Shown here: positions 1 to 15,241 of the stretch, piece by piece | Numbering within the stretch: the first letter of the stretch is position 1 | Layout of the letters: every line of letters starts with the position of its first letter | NCBI GenBank assembly: GCA_002104895.1 | Contig: MCFG01000011.1 | Span: 1 to 64,000 of the forward strand | From: Anaeromyces robustus | Taxonomy: Eukaryota > Neocallimastigomycota > Neocallimastigomycetes > Neocallimastigales > Neocallimastigaceae | Reading direction: 5' to 3' | Length of the DNA: 64,000 bases | Position numbers and translations under genes: made by a program | Notes under the pieces: model-generated | Database searches by the model: none | What the model was told of the DNA's origin: nothing | Seen by the model: the letters and a program-made list of their open reading frames with translations, nothing else

Positions 1-285
1 AAATAGTAATACAAGAGAGAATTATTTAATTAGTATAAAAAAACTTTATTATTATTATATAATAAATCAATGAATAAATAAATCAATGAATGAATGAATA
101 ATAAATGGAATTATAATCAATTAATAATAGTTATATAATAAATCATTGATTATTAATTATAATTATGATTATAAAGAAAAATTAATTATTTTTTTGAACA
201 ATGATTTATTATTATTGTTGTAGTGTTGATGTATTATTATTATAATATTATAATTATAATTATTAATATAATACTAACGAATATT

Positions 286-286
286 A

Positions 287-336
<50 letters not shown>
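286..336. repeat. (AAT)n microsatellite
   Basis: About 15 near-perfect TAA/AAT units. AAT-type triplet repeats are typical of Dictyostelium DNA. Confidence 0.9.
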
Positions 337-338
<2 letters not shown>

Positions 339-1036
339 TTTAATGATAATAATAATATTAAAAGTTAAAACAATTTTGAATTTTTTTTACCTTTCATATC
401 ATTTAATAAAAAAAAAAGTTAAATCTTAAATAAAACGATATTTTTAATAAATAAATAAATGAATGAATAAATAAATAATTTTTAATTATGGATGATTGAT
501 TGATTTTATAATTTTATTTTAAGTTTTATTTTATTTTATTTTATTTTAAATTTTATTTTATTTTCAAATTCTTTTCTTTTTTTTTCGTTTTTTTCATTAA
601 TTATAATTATAATTTTAATTTTAATAATTTTTTTTTTTTTTTCGAGATTTCTAATTAAAAAAGAAAAAAAAAATTTTTTTTTTTTATTCTTTGTTTTGTT
701 TTGTTTTAAGATTTTAATTTTTAATTATTCTTTTTAATTTTTAATTTTATTAATATTTAAAGTTAATATTTTTATCTTTTATTTTTTATTTTTTATTTTA
801 TTTAATTTTATTTTTTATCTTTAACATTATTTTTCACACTTAGAAACGAAAACTCTTTTTTTTTTTTAATATAAAAAAAAAAAAAAAACAATAAATAAAT
901 AAAAAAATAAATGAAAAAATAAAGTAACACATTAAAATATTAAAATATTAAAATATTAAAAAAAATTAAGATTAAAAATATTAAGATTATAATTAAAAAA
1001 AAAAAAAAATTATAAAAATTAAAAGAAATAATAAAT

Positions 1037-1132
1037 AAATTATTTTTTACCCACTTTTTTTTTTCTTTACCCACTTTTTTTTTACAAAAAATAAAAAAAT
1101 TAAATAAAAAAAAAGTGGGTAAAAAATAATTT
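1037..1132. repeat. Perfect 27-bp inverted repeat (hairpin)
   Basis: Left arm 1037-1063 and right arm 1106-1132 are exact reverse complements, carrying the core TTTTTTACCCAC and its complement. The 42-nt middle holds a second direct copy of the ACCCAC-plus-T-run motif at about 1068-1083. The G/C core makes this more than chance A/T pairing. It could be a remnant of a small inverted-repeat element or a hairpin RNA; no function is shown. Confidence 0.8.
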
Positions 1133-2208
1133 AATTTTTTTAATTTTTTTTAAAAAATTTATAATTAATTAATTAATTTTTTTTTAATATTATTTCATAT
1201 TAAATTTTTTTTTAAATAGATAAAGAAGATTAAAATATTTATAAAATATTTTATAGTCTTCTAAAATATTTATAAAATAATATTATAAAGAGGATTTAAA
1301 GATGGATTTTTAATACTATTTAATATTATTTAATACTATTTAATATTTAATAAATATTAAATTTAATTAATAATATATATATTTAATAATAAATAAATAA
1401 ATAAATACATTAATAATAAAAAAGTTCAATATTTTTTAATATTTATTAGTATTTAAAGTTAACTTTTTTAATATTTATTTTTTTATCTTTTACTTTTTTT
1501 TTTTTTTTATTGTTTAGATTTTTTTATTTAAAACAATTTAAAATTTTTATTGGTGAAATGAAACTAATTAATACAGAAAAAAAAAACAATATTTAATAAA
1601 ATAATAATAATAACTTTGTTATAATAACTTAATTATAATTATTGAATAAATTAAAAGAAACAATATCTTATTATTCTTAATGATTAAATGAAGTTGATAA
1701 TAATAATTTATAAACAACAACAATAACAACAATAATAATTATAATAATAATTTATAAACAATAATAAATTATTATTATCAACTTAATTATAATTATTAAT
1801 TTTCTTTTTTTTTTTTTAAAAGAAAAAAAAAATTAATATTAAATAAATCATTTTTTTTAATTATAAAAGTAGTAAATTAAAACCCTTTCATTATTAATAT
1901 TTTTTTTTATTATTTTTATTATTATTTAATAAAAAAAAATCTATCCACTTTTTTAATTATTTTATAATTGCTAGTGAAAAATTAATAATTAATAATTAAT
2001 AATTAATAGTAATTAATAATAAAATATACCATTATTATTTATTATTTATTATTTATTCAATAGTTTGTTCTTTTATGCTAAATAATATATAAAAATAAAC
2101 CATTTTTTTTAAAATGATAAAACTAATAAAACTATGACTAAAAAAAAAAAAATGTATTTATGACATAATATGATATAATCACACTGCATTTATAATTAAA
2201 AAAAAATT

Positions 2209-2334
<126 letters not shown>

Positions 2335-2404
2335 TTTAATTTAATAAATATAAAGTTAAATAAATAAAATAAAATAAAATAATTATAATAAAATAATTTA
2401 TAAT

Positions 2405-2745
2405 TTTTTTATTTGATGTTTTTGATGTATCCGAAGATCTATTGGATACTTAATACTGATGTATTGTATTAAGTAGAGTCAATGATGAATTTAATTGATT
2501 TTTTTAGAAGAAGAAAAGGGAATATCTGAAGAAGATATTAATTTTTTTAGTGAATATATAATTTCATTTTTTATTAGGTAGTAGTATGTCGTTTAGATCC
2601 CTTTCTTTAATTTATAAAGTATGACACTATCATTAGACCTTAGAGACTATTCTACCCATAGACAAGAATAGGGTATATTTTTTTATTCTTTGATTTTTGA
2701 AATGGCAACACTCGTTATTACTAATTTAGAAAACTTATTTTTTTT
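2405..2745. other. Complexity island, possibly a decayed coding remnant
   Basis: A stretch of about 340 bp has clearly higher G/C and sequence complexity than its surroundings. One frame near 2505-2570 reads as a short acidic peptide (EEEKGISEEDINFF), and another near 2414-2450 reads FDVFDVSEDLLDT. Both are closed by stops in every frame, and no consistent pair of splice sites joins them into a gene. It may be a fossil gene or transposon fragment. The family is not recognised. Confidence 0.4.
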
Positions 2746-3152
2746 TTAATTATAGGTATTGTTTTTTTACATTTATTACTATTAATATTTATTATAATTA
2801 ATAATTATATATTTATATTCATATTACTATTAATAGTAGTTTTATAGTTATATTTATATTATTAGTAACTTTTTATTTATTAATAATTACTTAAAAGAAT
2901 TCATACTAAAATAAATAAATAAATAAATAGGTAATAACCCTAATAATTAATTTATCCATAAGTTAACAGTAATTAATAATCATAACTCTTAACTCTTAAC
3001 TCATAATTCATAATTCATAAAATAATGATTCATTTTGTTTTTAAATGGTTTTATTAAATTTTTAATGATCACTTTCAATGATAAATATTACCAAAAAGAA
3101 AAAAAAAAAAAAGTTAGTCATGAACCATATTAATTTATGATTTATTATGCCA

Positions 3153-3215
3153 ATAAATAAAATAAAATAAAATAAAATAAAATAAAATAAAATAAAATAA
3201 AATTAAATAAATGAA

Positions 3216-3270
<55 letters not shown>

Positions 3271-3272
3271 AT
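3153..3272. repeat. (AAAAT)n followed by (AAAT)n
   Basis: About ten AAAAT units run directly into about seventeen AAAT units, with one or two interruptions. Confidence 0.9.
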
Positions 3273-6200
3273 CAAATATTTTTTTAAATAATACTAAATA
3301 GGGTAATATTATAATCATAAAAAGAAAAAAAATATGATATAATATAATTTATTATAATTTATTATGATTAGAATGAAATTAAAAATGAAACTGAAACTGT
3401 TTATATAAAATATTTAATGCGATGTGTTAAGTAATAAGTATTAAGTAATAAGTAATAAGTATGAGAATCTAATTAATGTATTATTATCATTTTTTTACTT
3501 CTTATACATCAATAAAAAAGTAAAAAAAAATTTGGCTGAAAAAAAAAAAAAAAAAAAAAAAACGGCAGATCATAAGATTTTAACAAAAATACTTTTTTAA
3601 TTGTTTTATTTTTTTTTATTTTTATTTTTTTTATTTTTTATTTTTTATTTTTTCATTTTTATTTTAAAATTAATAATTAATAATGATTAAAATTTGGCAG
3701 TAATAAAAAATGTCTACCTTTTTAATATTAAAATTAAGAAAATTCTTTTTTTTTTTTAAATAAAAAATGAATACTAAAAAATGATTAATAAAATTAAAAA
3801 TTAAAAAATGGAATACAAAAAAAAGTAAAAAAGTAAAAATACAAAAAAAAAACTTATGACCTTAATATAAATCATATAAAACCTATACATACAAGTTTTT
3901 TTAAAATGTTTTTCCTTTATATAAATTTTATTTTTATTTTTATTAATTATGTATGTTACAATAAATAAAATTTAAGTAAAATAAAATAAAAAATAAAGTA
4001 AAATAAATAAATCCTTTTTAAGTTATATGTATTTTACTTTATTTTATTTATTTATTTATTTACCTTATTAATTCATTTATAGATAATTAATAAATAATAA
4101 TAAAATAAATAATGAATAATTATTTTTATTCTTATTCTTATAATTTATTAAGGGATCATTAATAATAAAATATATAATAAATAATTATTTTGTTTAATTA
4201 TTTCTTATTATTTCTTATTATTAATTATTGTTGATAGTAATTATTGTTTGCTATTATTTGTTTTATTTATGTGGGGTGGTTGAAACGACACAAAAAATAA
4301 TGTCATAATATAATTTTTAATATAAAATAAAATTAAATAAATGAATGAATGATTAAATAAATAAATAAATAAATAAATAAATTTTAATTTAATTATTATA
4401 TTTTATTATACATTTTATTATACATTACTATATATTCTATATATATATTTTATTATATTTAATTTTATTAGTTTTAATTTATTTTGGATATTTAATTAAA
4501 TTAATAAATAATTATTATAATAATAATAATAAGAAAAAAAATAAAACACAATCATATTTATTATTATAAAAGGAATAATAAACATTACCAATAATAACAA
4601 TAATAGCAATAATAGCAATAATAATAATGATAAAATTACATATTAAATAATAATAAATAATAATAATAATAATTAATAATTAAATAATAATTAATAACAT
4701 AATAATAATAATTAATAAATAAATAATTAACAATATAATAGTAAGGTTTAAAAAAAAAAAGAAAATATTATCATATTTATAAAAATAATAATAATAAAAA
4801 AAAAAGTTATGAAATCATAAAATTAAAAAAAAAAAAAAAAACAAGAAAAATCAAGAAGAGAAGCAACTTTAAAATTTTTATTTTTTAATTTTTTTTTTAT
4901 TTTTTTTACTTTATTTTTTTAATTTTATGTTTTATATTTTTTTATGTTTATTTTATCATTTCCAAAAATTGTTTTTTTTTTTTTTTTTTTTTTTTTTTAT
5001 CATTTTTTAATATAAAATAAAAAGAAACATAAAAAAAAAGTGATGAGCAATTCTAAATTTCATAATTTTTTTATTTTATTTTTTTATTTTTTTGAATGAT
5101 AATTAAAAAACTCTAAATTCAAATTCAATTTCTAATTTATATTTAAGATAATTTTATCATAAAAATTTATTTATATTATTTATGATTTTATTATTAATTA
5201 ATTTATGTTATTGTTATTATTGTTATTATTGTCAATAATTAAAAGCCTTTATTTTATATTATTTTATTTTTTAAGTTATAAATATTGTTTATTATTTATT
5301 ATTTTATTTAGTATTGTTTATTAATTATTAATTATTATTATTTAGTATTATTATTTAGTATTATAATGAGTAAATTTGTATTTTTTCTTTCTATACATTC
5401 AATAATTTATTTTATATTTAAAAAGTAGTAAAAACATTTTATTTTTCATTTACATTTACATTTACATACAATTACAATTACAATAATTATTATAATATTT
5501 TTTTTGTGTTCTTTGAACATAAAAAGAAATTTTTTATATTATTATATAATAAAATTTTAAATACAAAAAAAATAATAATAATTTAAATAATAATAATAAT
5601 AATTATAAAATAAAAACAACTTAACTAATGATTTTATTATTTAATTATTATTTTAACATTTTTTTATATAATATAATATAACTATTTTATTATTATAATT
5701 TATTATTATAGATTATTATTTTAGTGTTAAGTAGAATTAATTCAATGACTATTTTTTTTTTAAAAGTTATTATTGATGTTGTTGATTATATAAAATAACA
5801 TGAATTGAATTTATATCAATAAATAAAGTTATATTTATAAAATAAGAAGGTATTTATGATGATGTATTATGATGTATTATGTAATTGTGATAATATTAAT
5901 AACACAAGAAAATGAGATAAAAAAAAATTGAATTTTTTTGAATTTTTTTTTTTTTAGTCATTAGATTCAAATTCCATTAGATTACAAAAAAAGCCGAGAA
6001 AGGAGAATGAAACTAATTATTTTGTATCCTTTTTTTTTTTTTTAAAAAAATTAAATACAAAAAGTAAAAAAATAAAAAATTAAAAAAAATAAAAAAAGAA
6101 AAAAGAAAAAAGAGAGCAAAGTTTTAAAAAAAAAATAAAATAACATATAATAAAGTAATTTATTAATTAAATTAAGAGATGTTTTAAAGACAAATTGATG

Positions 6201-7362
6201 TTTTAAAAATATTTCAAAGACAAAGAGAAGATGTTTTAAAAAAAAATATGAAATAAATAAATAAATACAAAATAAAAAGAGAGATGTAACAAAAAAACAA
6301 AAAACAAAAACAACAACAACAGCATTTTATAATTTTTTATTATAATCATTAATTAATTCACAATATAAAATTTTTTTTTTTGCTTAGTTTTTTGGTATCT
6401 ATAAGATATTCTATATACAAATAATGTCATAATTAATTTGGTTTATTAATTATGTACATTATATATGGTTTGTACATTATGTAATGTTTTTATATTTATA
6501 TATCCTTATTTCGATTAATTGTATTTATTGAAGATTTTATATTGTTAAATATAAACTTTTTATTTTTATATTTATTAAAGTTTAACAAAAAAATTACAAA
6601 TAATAATAAAATTAGTTTTTCAAATTTTAATTTATTTTAATATATAACAATATACTATAATAATATAATAAAATGTATAATTAATATAATAAAACGGTAA
6701 ATACTAAAAAAAAAAATACTAAAAAAAAAAAAATTTTTTTTTTCAATTTTGTTCAAGGTATTGCCTTATATAGTAATATATTGTAATATATTGAAAATTT
6801 TATATAGAATGACTAAATGGTGATTTAAAAAATGAAGTAATCCTTAACAAATAATAAATAACTAAATAATTAATATTTAATAATTAAATAATAATAATTA
6901 ATTAAGTAATAATAATAATAATTAAAGTTATTGTTATTATTTAATTATTAAATATTAATTATTTAGTTATTTATTATTTTTGAGTATTTAGATATTTAGT
7001 TTATTTCAATGGTTAGTAGTAAATAATATTTATCTTAAAAAGAAAAAATAATAATAATTATGTGTTATCAACTGTTTAGATAAAATACTTTTTTTTATGA
7101 TTATTTAATTATTATCTATTTATTTTCTAGTTTTATTTTATATTTTATATTTTTATTTTCTAATTATTATTTTATAATATATATTTATCTATTCATTTTT
7201 ATACATAATATTAATATTAAATGAATATTAAAGTTAAAATTAAAATTCAAAGTCAACATTTTTTTTTTTTATTTTTATTTTTTGTATCAATAAATTAAGA
7301 ATTGAAATTAAAAAAAAAAAAATGTTATCCTTTTTTAATTTTTTAATTTTTTAATTTATAAA

Positions 7363-7442
7363 AAAAAAAAAAAAAAACTTGCTTAAATTAACTTTATTTT
7401 TTTTTTTAAAAAAAAAAAAAACTTTTTTGCTTAAATTAAGAT
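7363..7442. repeat. Short direct repeat A-run/GCTTAAATTA
   Basis: The motif TTGCTTAAATTA preceded by a long A-run occurs at about 7379 and again at about 7428, separated by a T-run/A-run palindrome. This looks like a local duplication of about 50 bp. No function is apparent. Confidence 0.5.
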
Positions 7443-10400
7443 AAAAAAAAATTTTTTTTATTTTATGATTAAAACATAAAATGAAAATGCATTAAACATT
7501 AAATTTTATTTTTTATTATTTTTTATTATTTAATTTTTAATTTATCCATAAAAAAAAAAAAAAATAAATTTAAAATATTTTAAAAAATCATTTATATCAT
7601 CTGTTTAAAAAAAAAAAAAAAAAACATTTTTTTTTTATTATTCTTAATATTTCAATTTTTTATTTGAAAAAAAAAAAAAAATTCTTATTATAAAATTCTT
7701 TTATTTATTTATTTATTTATTTATTTATTATGATAATCATATACTATTATACTATTATATTATTATACTATATTTAGAAATAAATACTTTTTTTTTTACT
7801 TTTTATATGGAATATTTATTAAATTTTAAAATCAAATCAAAATATGATTAAATTAAAAAAAAAAAAAAACTTTTTGAAGGTGTTAAAATGTGATATGATT
7901 AAAATCTATATAATTAAATAATTAAATAAAATTATACGATTATTATACTAGTATTATAAATATTATTATAAATATTATTATAAATATTTTAACCTTATAA
8001 ATAACTTTTAAATGTAATAATAATAAAACTAAATAAAGATATATACATCATTAATGTAATTAATAAAATGATAATGAATAAATAATGAATAATGAATATT
8101 AATGGATAAATTAATTTTTATTTATAAAATATGATATTTTTATTAATATTTTAATTTAATTTAATTTTAATGTTATCATGTTTTTTTTTTTTTTTTTTAA
8201 AAAAAAAAAATAAAGTATTTTAACGATAAAGTGTATGATAATTATTATTATTATTATGTATCTATGAGTCATTTGGGGTATATGATTTTATTATTATTAT
8301 TATTATTATATTTTTTTGTTAATAAAATAAAAATAAAAAGATTATGAGTAAAAAAAAAAAAAACATAATAAAATACAATAAAATATAATAAACTAAAATT
8401 AAAAGAAAGAAAAAGTTTCAAAAATGATTTAATGATAATAATAAACAAGAAACAAAAACAAAACAAAACAAAATAAATAAAACAATAAAACAAAAAAAAA
8501 AATGAAATACAAAAAACAAGATGAACAAAAAAAAAAAAAAAGATGATGTAATGTCATAGAATAATATAAAAAAAAAAATTTTTTTAATTATAATATGTAT
8601 ATAATAATTATTATTATAGTGTTGTTATTTAATGTATTAATAATTATTATTAAGAAATTAATTATTGAATATTTGAATTATTATATTTAATAATTATCAA
8701 TCAATAGATGATGATATAATATAATATATATAGATATAGGATATAAATAATTATCTTATTAAAATATAATTTATTTTATTAGTTATTAGTATTAGTATTG
8801 AGTATTCATGAAATAAATAAATAAGAAAAAAAAACGAAAAGAAGCTTTTTTTTTTTGATTTTTTAATTATGCCAATATTTTATATTATAGTAATAATATG
8901 TGTTAAGTATATTTGGTTATATGGAATACTATTTTTTTTTTTTTAAATTATTAATTGTTAATTTTTTAAAATCTAATTTTTTTTATTTTCCATTGTTTTG
9001 TAAAAAATTTAAATAATTTGAAAAAAAGCTTAAAAATCATCATTTTCATTATTATCATTATTATTATCATTATTATTATCAAACTATTTAATATATAATG
9101 ATAATAATGTAAAAATATTCTATAAAGAATAAAAAAATAATAATCATAATAATCATAATTTTTTATTTTTTTATTTTTTTATTTATGAAAAAATACATAA
9201 TTATAATAAAAAAAAAAAGATCGATCTTTCTTTTAGTTATTATTATTAATTAATTAAATTTAAAAAAAAAAAAAGCAAACATACTTTTTTAATTAAAAAA
9301 AAAATAATAATTTTTAGAGATTTAATATAATAATAAAGAGTCATAAAAAAAATAATAATAAAATTATCAAAAAAACTTTTATTATAATATAAAATAATCA
9401 TTCATTAAGATTTATAAATATTAAAAAAAAAGGTTAAAATTATAATTATAATTATTATAATTATTATTACTCATCATATTAATATTAATAATCTTTTTTT
9501 TTTTTTTTTTTAATTAAAATAAACTAATATAAAAAAGTTTATATAAGGTTATCTTAAATCAGTAATATGAAAAAAAAAAAAAGAGAAATTCATATATAAT
9601 ATACATATATAATATTAATGTTAATATTGTATATAGAATTTATTAAAAAAACAAATCAATCTCTCTCCTTCTAATTAATTAAATCAATAATGTTAAAATC
9701 ATAATAATAGTAAATAATATTGAATAATAATAATAATAACTAAATTATTAATATTTTATAAATAGTTTATAAATAATGTTAATGCTAATAATTAAACAAT
9801 AACAACAACAATAATAATAAATAATATTTAATTATAAATAATAAATAATAAATAATAATAAATAATAATAATAATAAATAATAAATAATAATAATAATTA
9901 ATTCATTTAATATTGCTTAAAATAATAATTAATAATTAATAATTAATAATTAATAATTAATTTTTTATAATTTTTTTTTGAACATTTTTATTATATAGGC
10001 TTTAATTATTTTTTTTTATTGTTTTTTTTTTATTGTTTTTTTTTTTTAAGCTTTTTTTTTTTTTTTTTTTTTAAATTTAATTTATCGCCATATTTTTATT
10101 ATTTATTATTGATTAGGATTATTATTAATTTTGTTTTTCAATTTGGCTTTTAAAAAATGAAAAAAAAAAAAAGTAAGAACATTTTTATTATGATGATGAT
10201 GATTAATTTTTAAACAATTTAATTAAACAAAAAAAAAAAAAAACTAATGATTTATTGATTTATTAAATTTAATAATAAATATAAAAAATATTTTATTTCA
10301 TATTTATTTTCTAATATTTATAATATTTTACTAATTCTTTTTTTTATTTTACATTTATATTATATTATATTATTTTATTTTCTATTTTCTATTTTATTTT

Positions 10401-10839
10401 TTATAGATTTTCTAAATATTTTTTATTTTTATTTTTTTTTATTCATAAATTTGTATAAAAAATAACAAAAAAAAAAAAAAATAAAATTAATTTTAATTTT
10501 TATTAATTAAAAAAATGTGTGAAAAATTTTAATTATTATGATTTTTTTTATTTTATTTTTATTTTTTTTTTTATTTTATTTTAGTTTATTATTTATTATT
10601 TATTACTTAATATAATTTTACATATATTAATTTATATTTACATATATTAATTTATAGTTTAAAAAAAAAAAAGGAATACAAAAAAATACAAAAAAAGAGA
10701 TACAAATTTATTATTTAAAAATGTATCATTTTTTTTTAATAATAAACAATTTAATCTATTAAATTTAATTAAATTAAAAAATGATATGACATAATATTCA
10801 TAATATATTTTAGCATAAATTAAAAATATCATTTCATCT

Positions 10840-10969
10840 TATATATTAAATAAATAATTCAAATAAATAAATAAATAAATAATTCAAATAAATAAATAAA
10901 TAAATAAATAAATAAATGAATAAATAAATCAATAAATAAATAATTTAAATAAATAAATAAATAAATAAT

Positions 10970-11015
<46 letters not shown>
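10840..11015. repeat. Interrupted (AAAT)n block
   Basis: Blocks of AAAT units are separated by AATTCAA or AATTTAA spacers. This suggests a second-order expansion of an interrupted tetranucleotide repeat. Confidence 0.85.
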
Positions 11016-11018
<3 letters not shown>

Positions 11019-12111
11019 ATAATATAATAAAAAATTAAAAAGAATTATGATTGTAAAAAAAAAGAGCAAAGTTTATTTTTTTTTCATGTAATAAAAGATA
11101 TTCTATATATATAAGTAAAAAAAAGGTTTTAATAAAAAATTTTCAAACTCAATAAAGTCTTTTTTTATTATTATTATTTTTTTATTTTATTTTATCTTAT
11201 TAAATTCAAAAAAAAAAAAAAAATAAGAATATAATAAATAAAATAAAAAAATTATTTATTATTTATTATTTATTAATTATGATCATTTCATTAAAAGAAG
11301 AGACATTTTCTTAAATTAGTATTTTATCCTAACCAAAGTAAGAAAAAAAAAAAAGAATGCATTATAATTTTAATTAAAAATGACTTAATGAATATGAAGT
11401 GAAATGAAATAAAATAAATAAATTAATAAAAAAACAATAAAAATAACAATAACAATAAAAATAAAAAATAATATTTTTATTTCTCATAATTTTTTAGTTA
11501 TTTATTAGAATTAAATATATTATTAAATCATTAAAATTATTAAATTATTAAATCATAAAAATTAAAACTAAAAATGAAATCACTTTTTATTTTTTTATGA
11601 TTTAATAATTTAATATGATTTAATCTAACTATATATATTTAAATATAAAATATTAAAATATAAAAATAAAAAAATATTAAAATAAAGTAAAAAGCGTCGC
11701 CTTTTTTTTTTAAAATAAAAAATTTCATATTAATATTACCATATTTATACATAATGTAAAAAAATAAATATAAAATTTAAAAATAATTATTTACTATTAT
11801 GGAATTTTTTTTTATTTTATTTTAAAGTTTTTAAAGTAAAATGCGTTTTTTTTTTTTAAATTAAAAAAAAATGGATTGATGATTGACTTTTTTTTCATTT
11901 TTAATAATAATAATAATATGTAAATATTTTAAATAGCTTAAGTAACTTTTTTTTTTTTTTTAAAATATTATGAGTTCATTAAAAATAAAAAAAAGTTATG
12001 CATTATTTTAAGTATCATCCTGTATTATCATAACAAAAAAAAAAAAAATAATAATTAATGAATATTAAAATAATTAATGAATACTAAAATAGAATATTTA
12101 TTATTAATATT

Positions 12112-12157
<46 letters not shown>

Positions 12158-12202
12158 AGAATTTTAATAATAAATTAGATTCTATCAAATTTTATTTGTT
12201 AA

Positions 12203-12335
12203 TTATTATTCATTTATTATTTGTACTCTGTTACTTTTGTTACTTTTGTTGTTTAACTTATTATTAGATTTAATACACATACCTACACATCAATAAAAAG
12301 TAACAAAGTACAAATAATAAATAATGAATAACAAT
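12203..12335. repeat. Imperfect inverted repeat with about 35-bp arms
   Basis: The left arm (about 12203-12238), with core TTATTTGTACTCTGTTAC, is matched by the reverse complement of about 12296-12335, with core GTAACAAAGTACAAATAATAA. There is one substitution in the core and a 3-nt indel. The intervening loop is about 57 nt. The non-repetitive core makes this a convincing hairpin, possibly a small MITE-like remnant or a hairpin RNA source. Confidence 0.7.
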
Positions 12336-12957
12336 AACAATAAAAAACAATAATGAATAATTAATAATTAATAATTAATAATTAATAAATAAAAATAAAA
12401 AAAGAGGTACCTCTTTTATGGTTTTAAGGATTTGATGTAATTATTACATAATTAACATAATTTAATCATATGAAATAAAAATAAAAAAAAAAGACCTTCT
12501 AATTAAAAATTTAATTATTAAAATACCAAGAAGTTTAATTAAAATAATAAAAAAAACTTTGCTAACTTTTCATCATTTATTATTATTATTTATTGTTGAA
12601 TTTTATTAAAAATGAATATTTTTTATTTTTTAAAAAAAGATTTAATAAATAAATAATAAAAATGTCATAATAAAATATTTAAATAAATAATTTATATATA
12701 ATAATTAAATATAATATATGTAGATATAATAATATCATATAAATATAATATAAATATAATATAATTTAATATATATAAAATATAAAATATTCATTTATTC
12801 ATTTATTGTTCAATGGTTCATGTAAAATTTTATGTTTTTTTTTAATGTATTTTTATCACTTTTTTTCTTTTTTTGTATTTATTTATTATATGAATCATAA
12901 AAATGCTTTATTAATAATAATAATAATAATTAATAAAGTGATAATAATAAATAACAA

Positions 12958-12993
<36 letters not shown>

Positions 12994-15241
12994 ATTAATA
13001 AAATATAATTATTAATTATTATTTTAATTAAATATTATTAATAAATATATTAAGATAAAAAAATTTTTTTTGTTTCTTTAGAATTAATAATAGAAATTAT
13101 TATTATTAATTTTTTATACCCTTTAATCATATCTTACTATTATTATTAATCTTTATTAATAATTAATCTTTATTAATAATCTTTATTAATAATGACTAAG
13201 ATAAATGTTAATGGAATAGCCATATTGCCATATTTTAATGAATAAGGTAATAACAATAGTAAATAATAATAATAATAATCTTAATTAAATAATATGGTTA
13301 ATTAATAACTAATAAACTAATAAACAATGGATTTTTATTTATTATTATTTATTTTTAATTTAATTAACATGATTTAATAATAAATAATAAATAATGATAT
13401 ATTTTATGCTTAATACAAAATTTATATTTTATTTTGTTTTTGTTTTTTTTTTTTTTTTTATTTTTTTTTTATTAAAAAAAATGTTTCTATATCTTTTTTT
13501 TTTCTCATATAATAATAATAATAATAATCATAATAATAATAATTAATTAATTTATTAATTAAATAAAATTATTATTATTATTATTATTTTTGTAACATTT
13601 TATTATATTTTTTTAATTATTAATATTACAAAAATACAAAAAAAAAAATACTCCTTTTTTTTTCTTTCTTTTTTTTTCCATTATGACTCTTAATTATTTT
13701 TTATTTTAAATAATTATTATCATCATTTTATTTATATTATTCCTTGGAAGTTTTTTTTTGTTTTTTGTTTTTGTTGTTGTTGTTGTATTTTTGCATTTTC
13801 ATTCAAAAATAAAATAAAATAAATAAATAAATAATAAAAAGTTTATTTTATAATTATTTTATATTTTTGTATTTTTTGTATTTTGTATTTTTTGTATTTA
13901 TTTTTGTATTTTCTTGTCTTTTATTATTTTATTATTTTATTTTTTATTTTTCCATTAATTTTTTTTTTATATATGAAATTAAATTAAATTTTAATTTATG
14001 ATTTTATTATGATTTTTTGATTTTATGATTTCATGATATTTTAATTTATTTTAATTTTTAATTTAATTAAATTTTTAATTTTATTTAATAATAAAAATTA
14101 AAAAATAAAATTTTTTTCTAATACATTTTTTATAATACATTTTATTTCATAAATATTTTATTATTTGTTAAGCTCATTTTTTTTTTTTTAGTTTTTTATT
14201 ATAAAGAAAAAATAATAATAAATAAAATTCATAAAAAAACCAAAAACAAAAAAATAAAAAAAGATAAATTATTTTTATATTTGATATCATTAAAAAAGCA
14301 ATTTAATTTTAATTAGATTTTATGTAGAATAATGATAGAAAAATAAAAAAAAAAATAAAATAAAATAAAATAAAAAGGAGTTTTTATTTTTAAGAAGTTC
14401 TTTAAAAATGTTCTCAAAAAAAAAAAAAATAAAATTATTTATTTTATTTTATTTTATTTTCCTAATTAAAAATTATTTTTATTAAATCTTTATTTAATCT
14501 ATTAAAAATATTTATTTAATAAATATTCATTTAATAAAATAAAATGAAATAAAAAAAAATTTTGAAATTAAAATTAAAATATTTTATTTTTATTTTATAA
14601 AATATCTATTATATCTTCTCCTTAATCATTTAGTAAATTCTTTTTTTTTGTTTTTTGTTTTTATGTATAGGAGAAATATTTATTTTATTTTATTTTATTT
14701 ATCAAACAAAAAAAAAATGTTTTATTTTGAACATTTTCTCTCTTTTTAATTATAATATTATTATTATTATTAATGATATATTTAATTTAATAATAATATT
14801 TATTATTTATTTTCTTTTCTTTTATAATTTTTATGTTTTCTTTTTTTTTTCCTTCTTTTTTTTTTATATTATTTTCTCATGATTTATATTAAATAAAGGA
14901 AAAAAGTAAATGTTTAAATTAATAATTAAAAATACTTTAATGAATATTGATTATTATTAATAATAAATAAAATAAAAAAAAATCTCATTTTAATTAATAA
15001 TAAAAAGAATTGTTGAGACATTTTTTTTTTTTTTTTAAAAAAAAAATAAATCATGTTACGGTTTATTTTACATAAAATTAAATTAATTTTATTTTTTTTT
15101 TCTTAGGAAGATTTATTTTTTTCTATTCCAATTATAATAAAATAATAAATCCTAAATAATAATAATAAACAATAATAATATGTATTTTTTTATTTTCATT
15201 TTATTAATTTATCATACTTTTTTTTATTATTGTTATTTCTC

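Noticed and set aside
1037-1132. Telomere-like repeat from the ACCCAC words
   Set aside because: Only two copies plus one inverted copy, embedded in a foldback; no tandem array.
8269-8493. Open frame on the minus strand
   Set aside because: Phe/Ile/Leu/Tyr and Asn runs translated from A/T simple sequence; no codon structure.
14655-14882. Open frame on the plus strand
   Set aside because: Low-complexity Phe/Ile-rich translation of T-rich DNA with no domain and no flanking splice logic.
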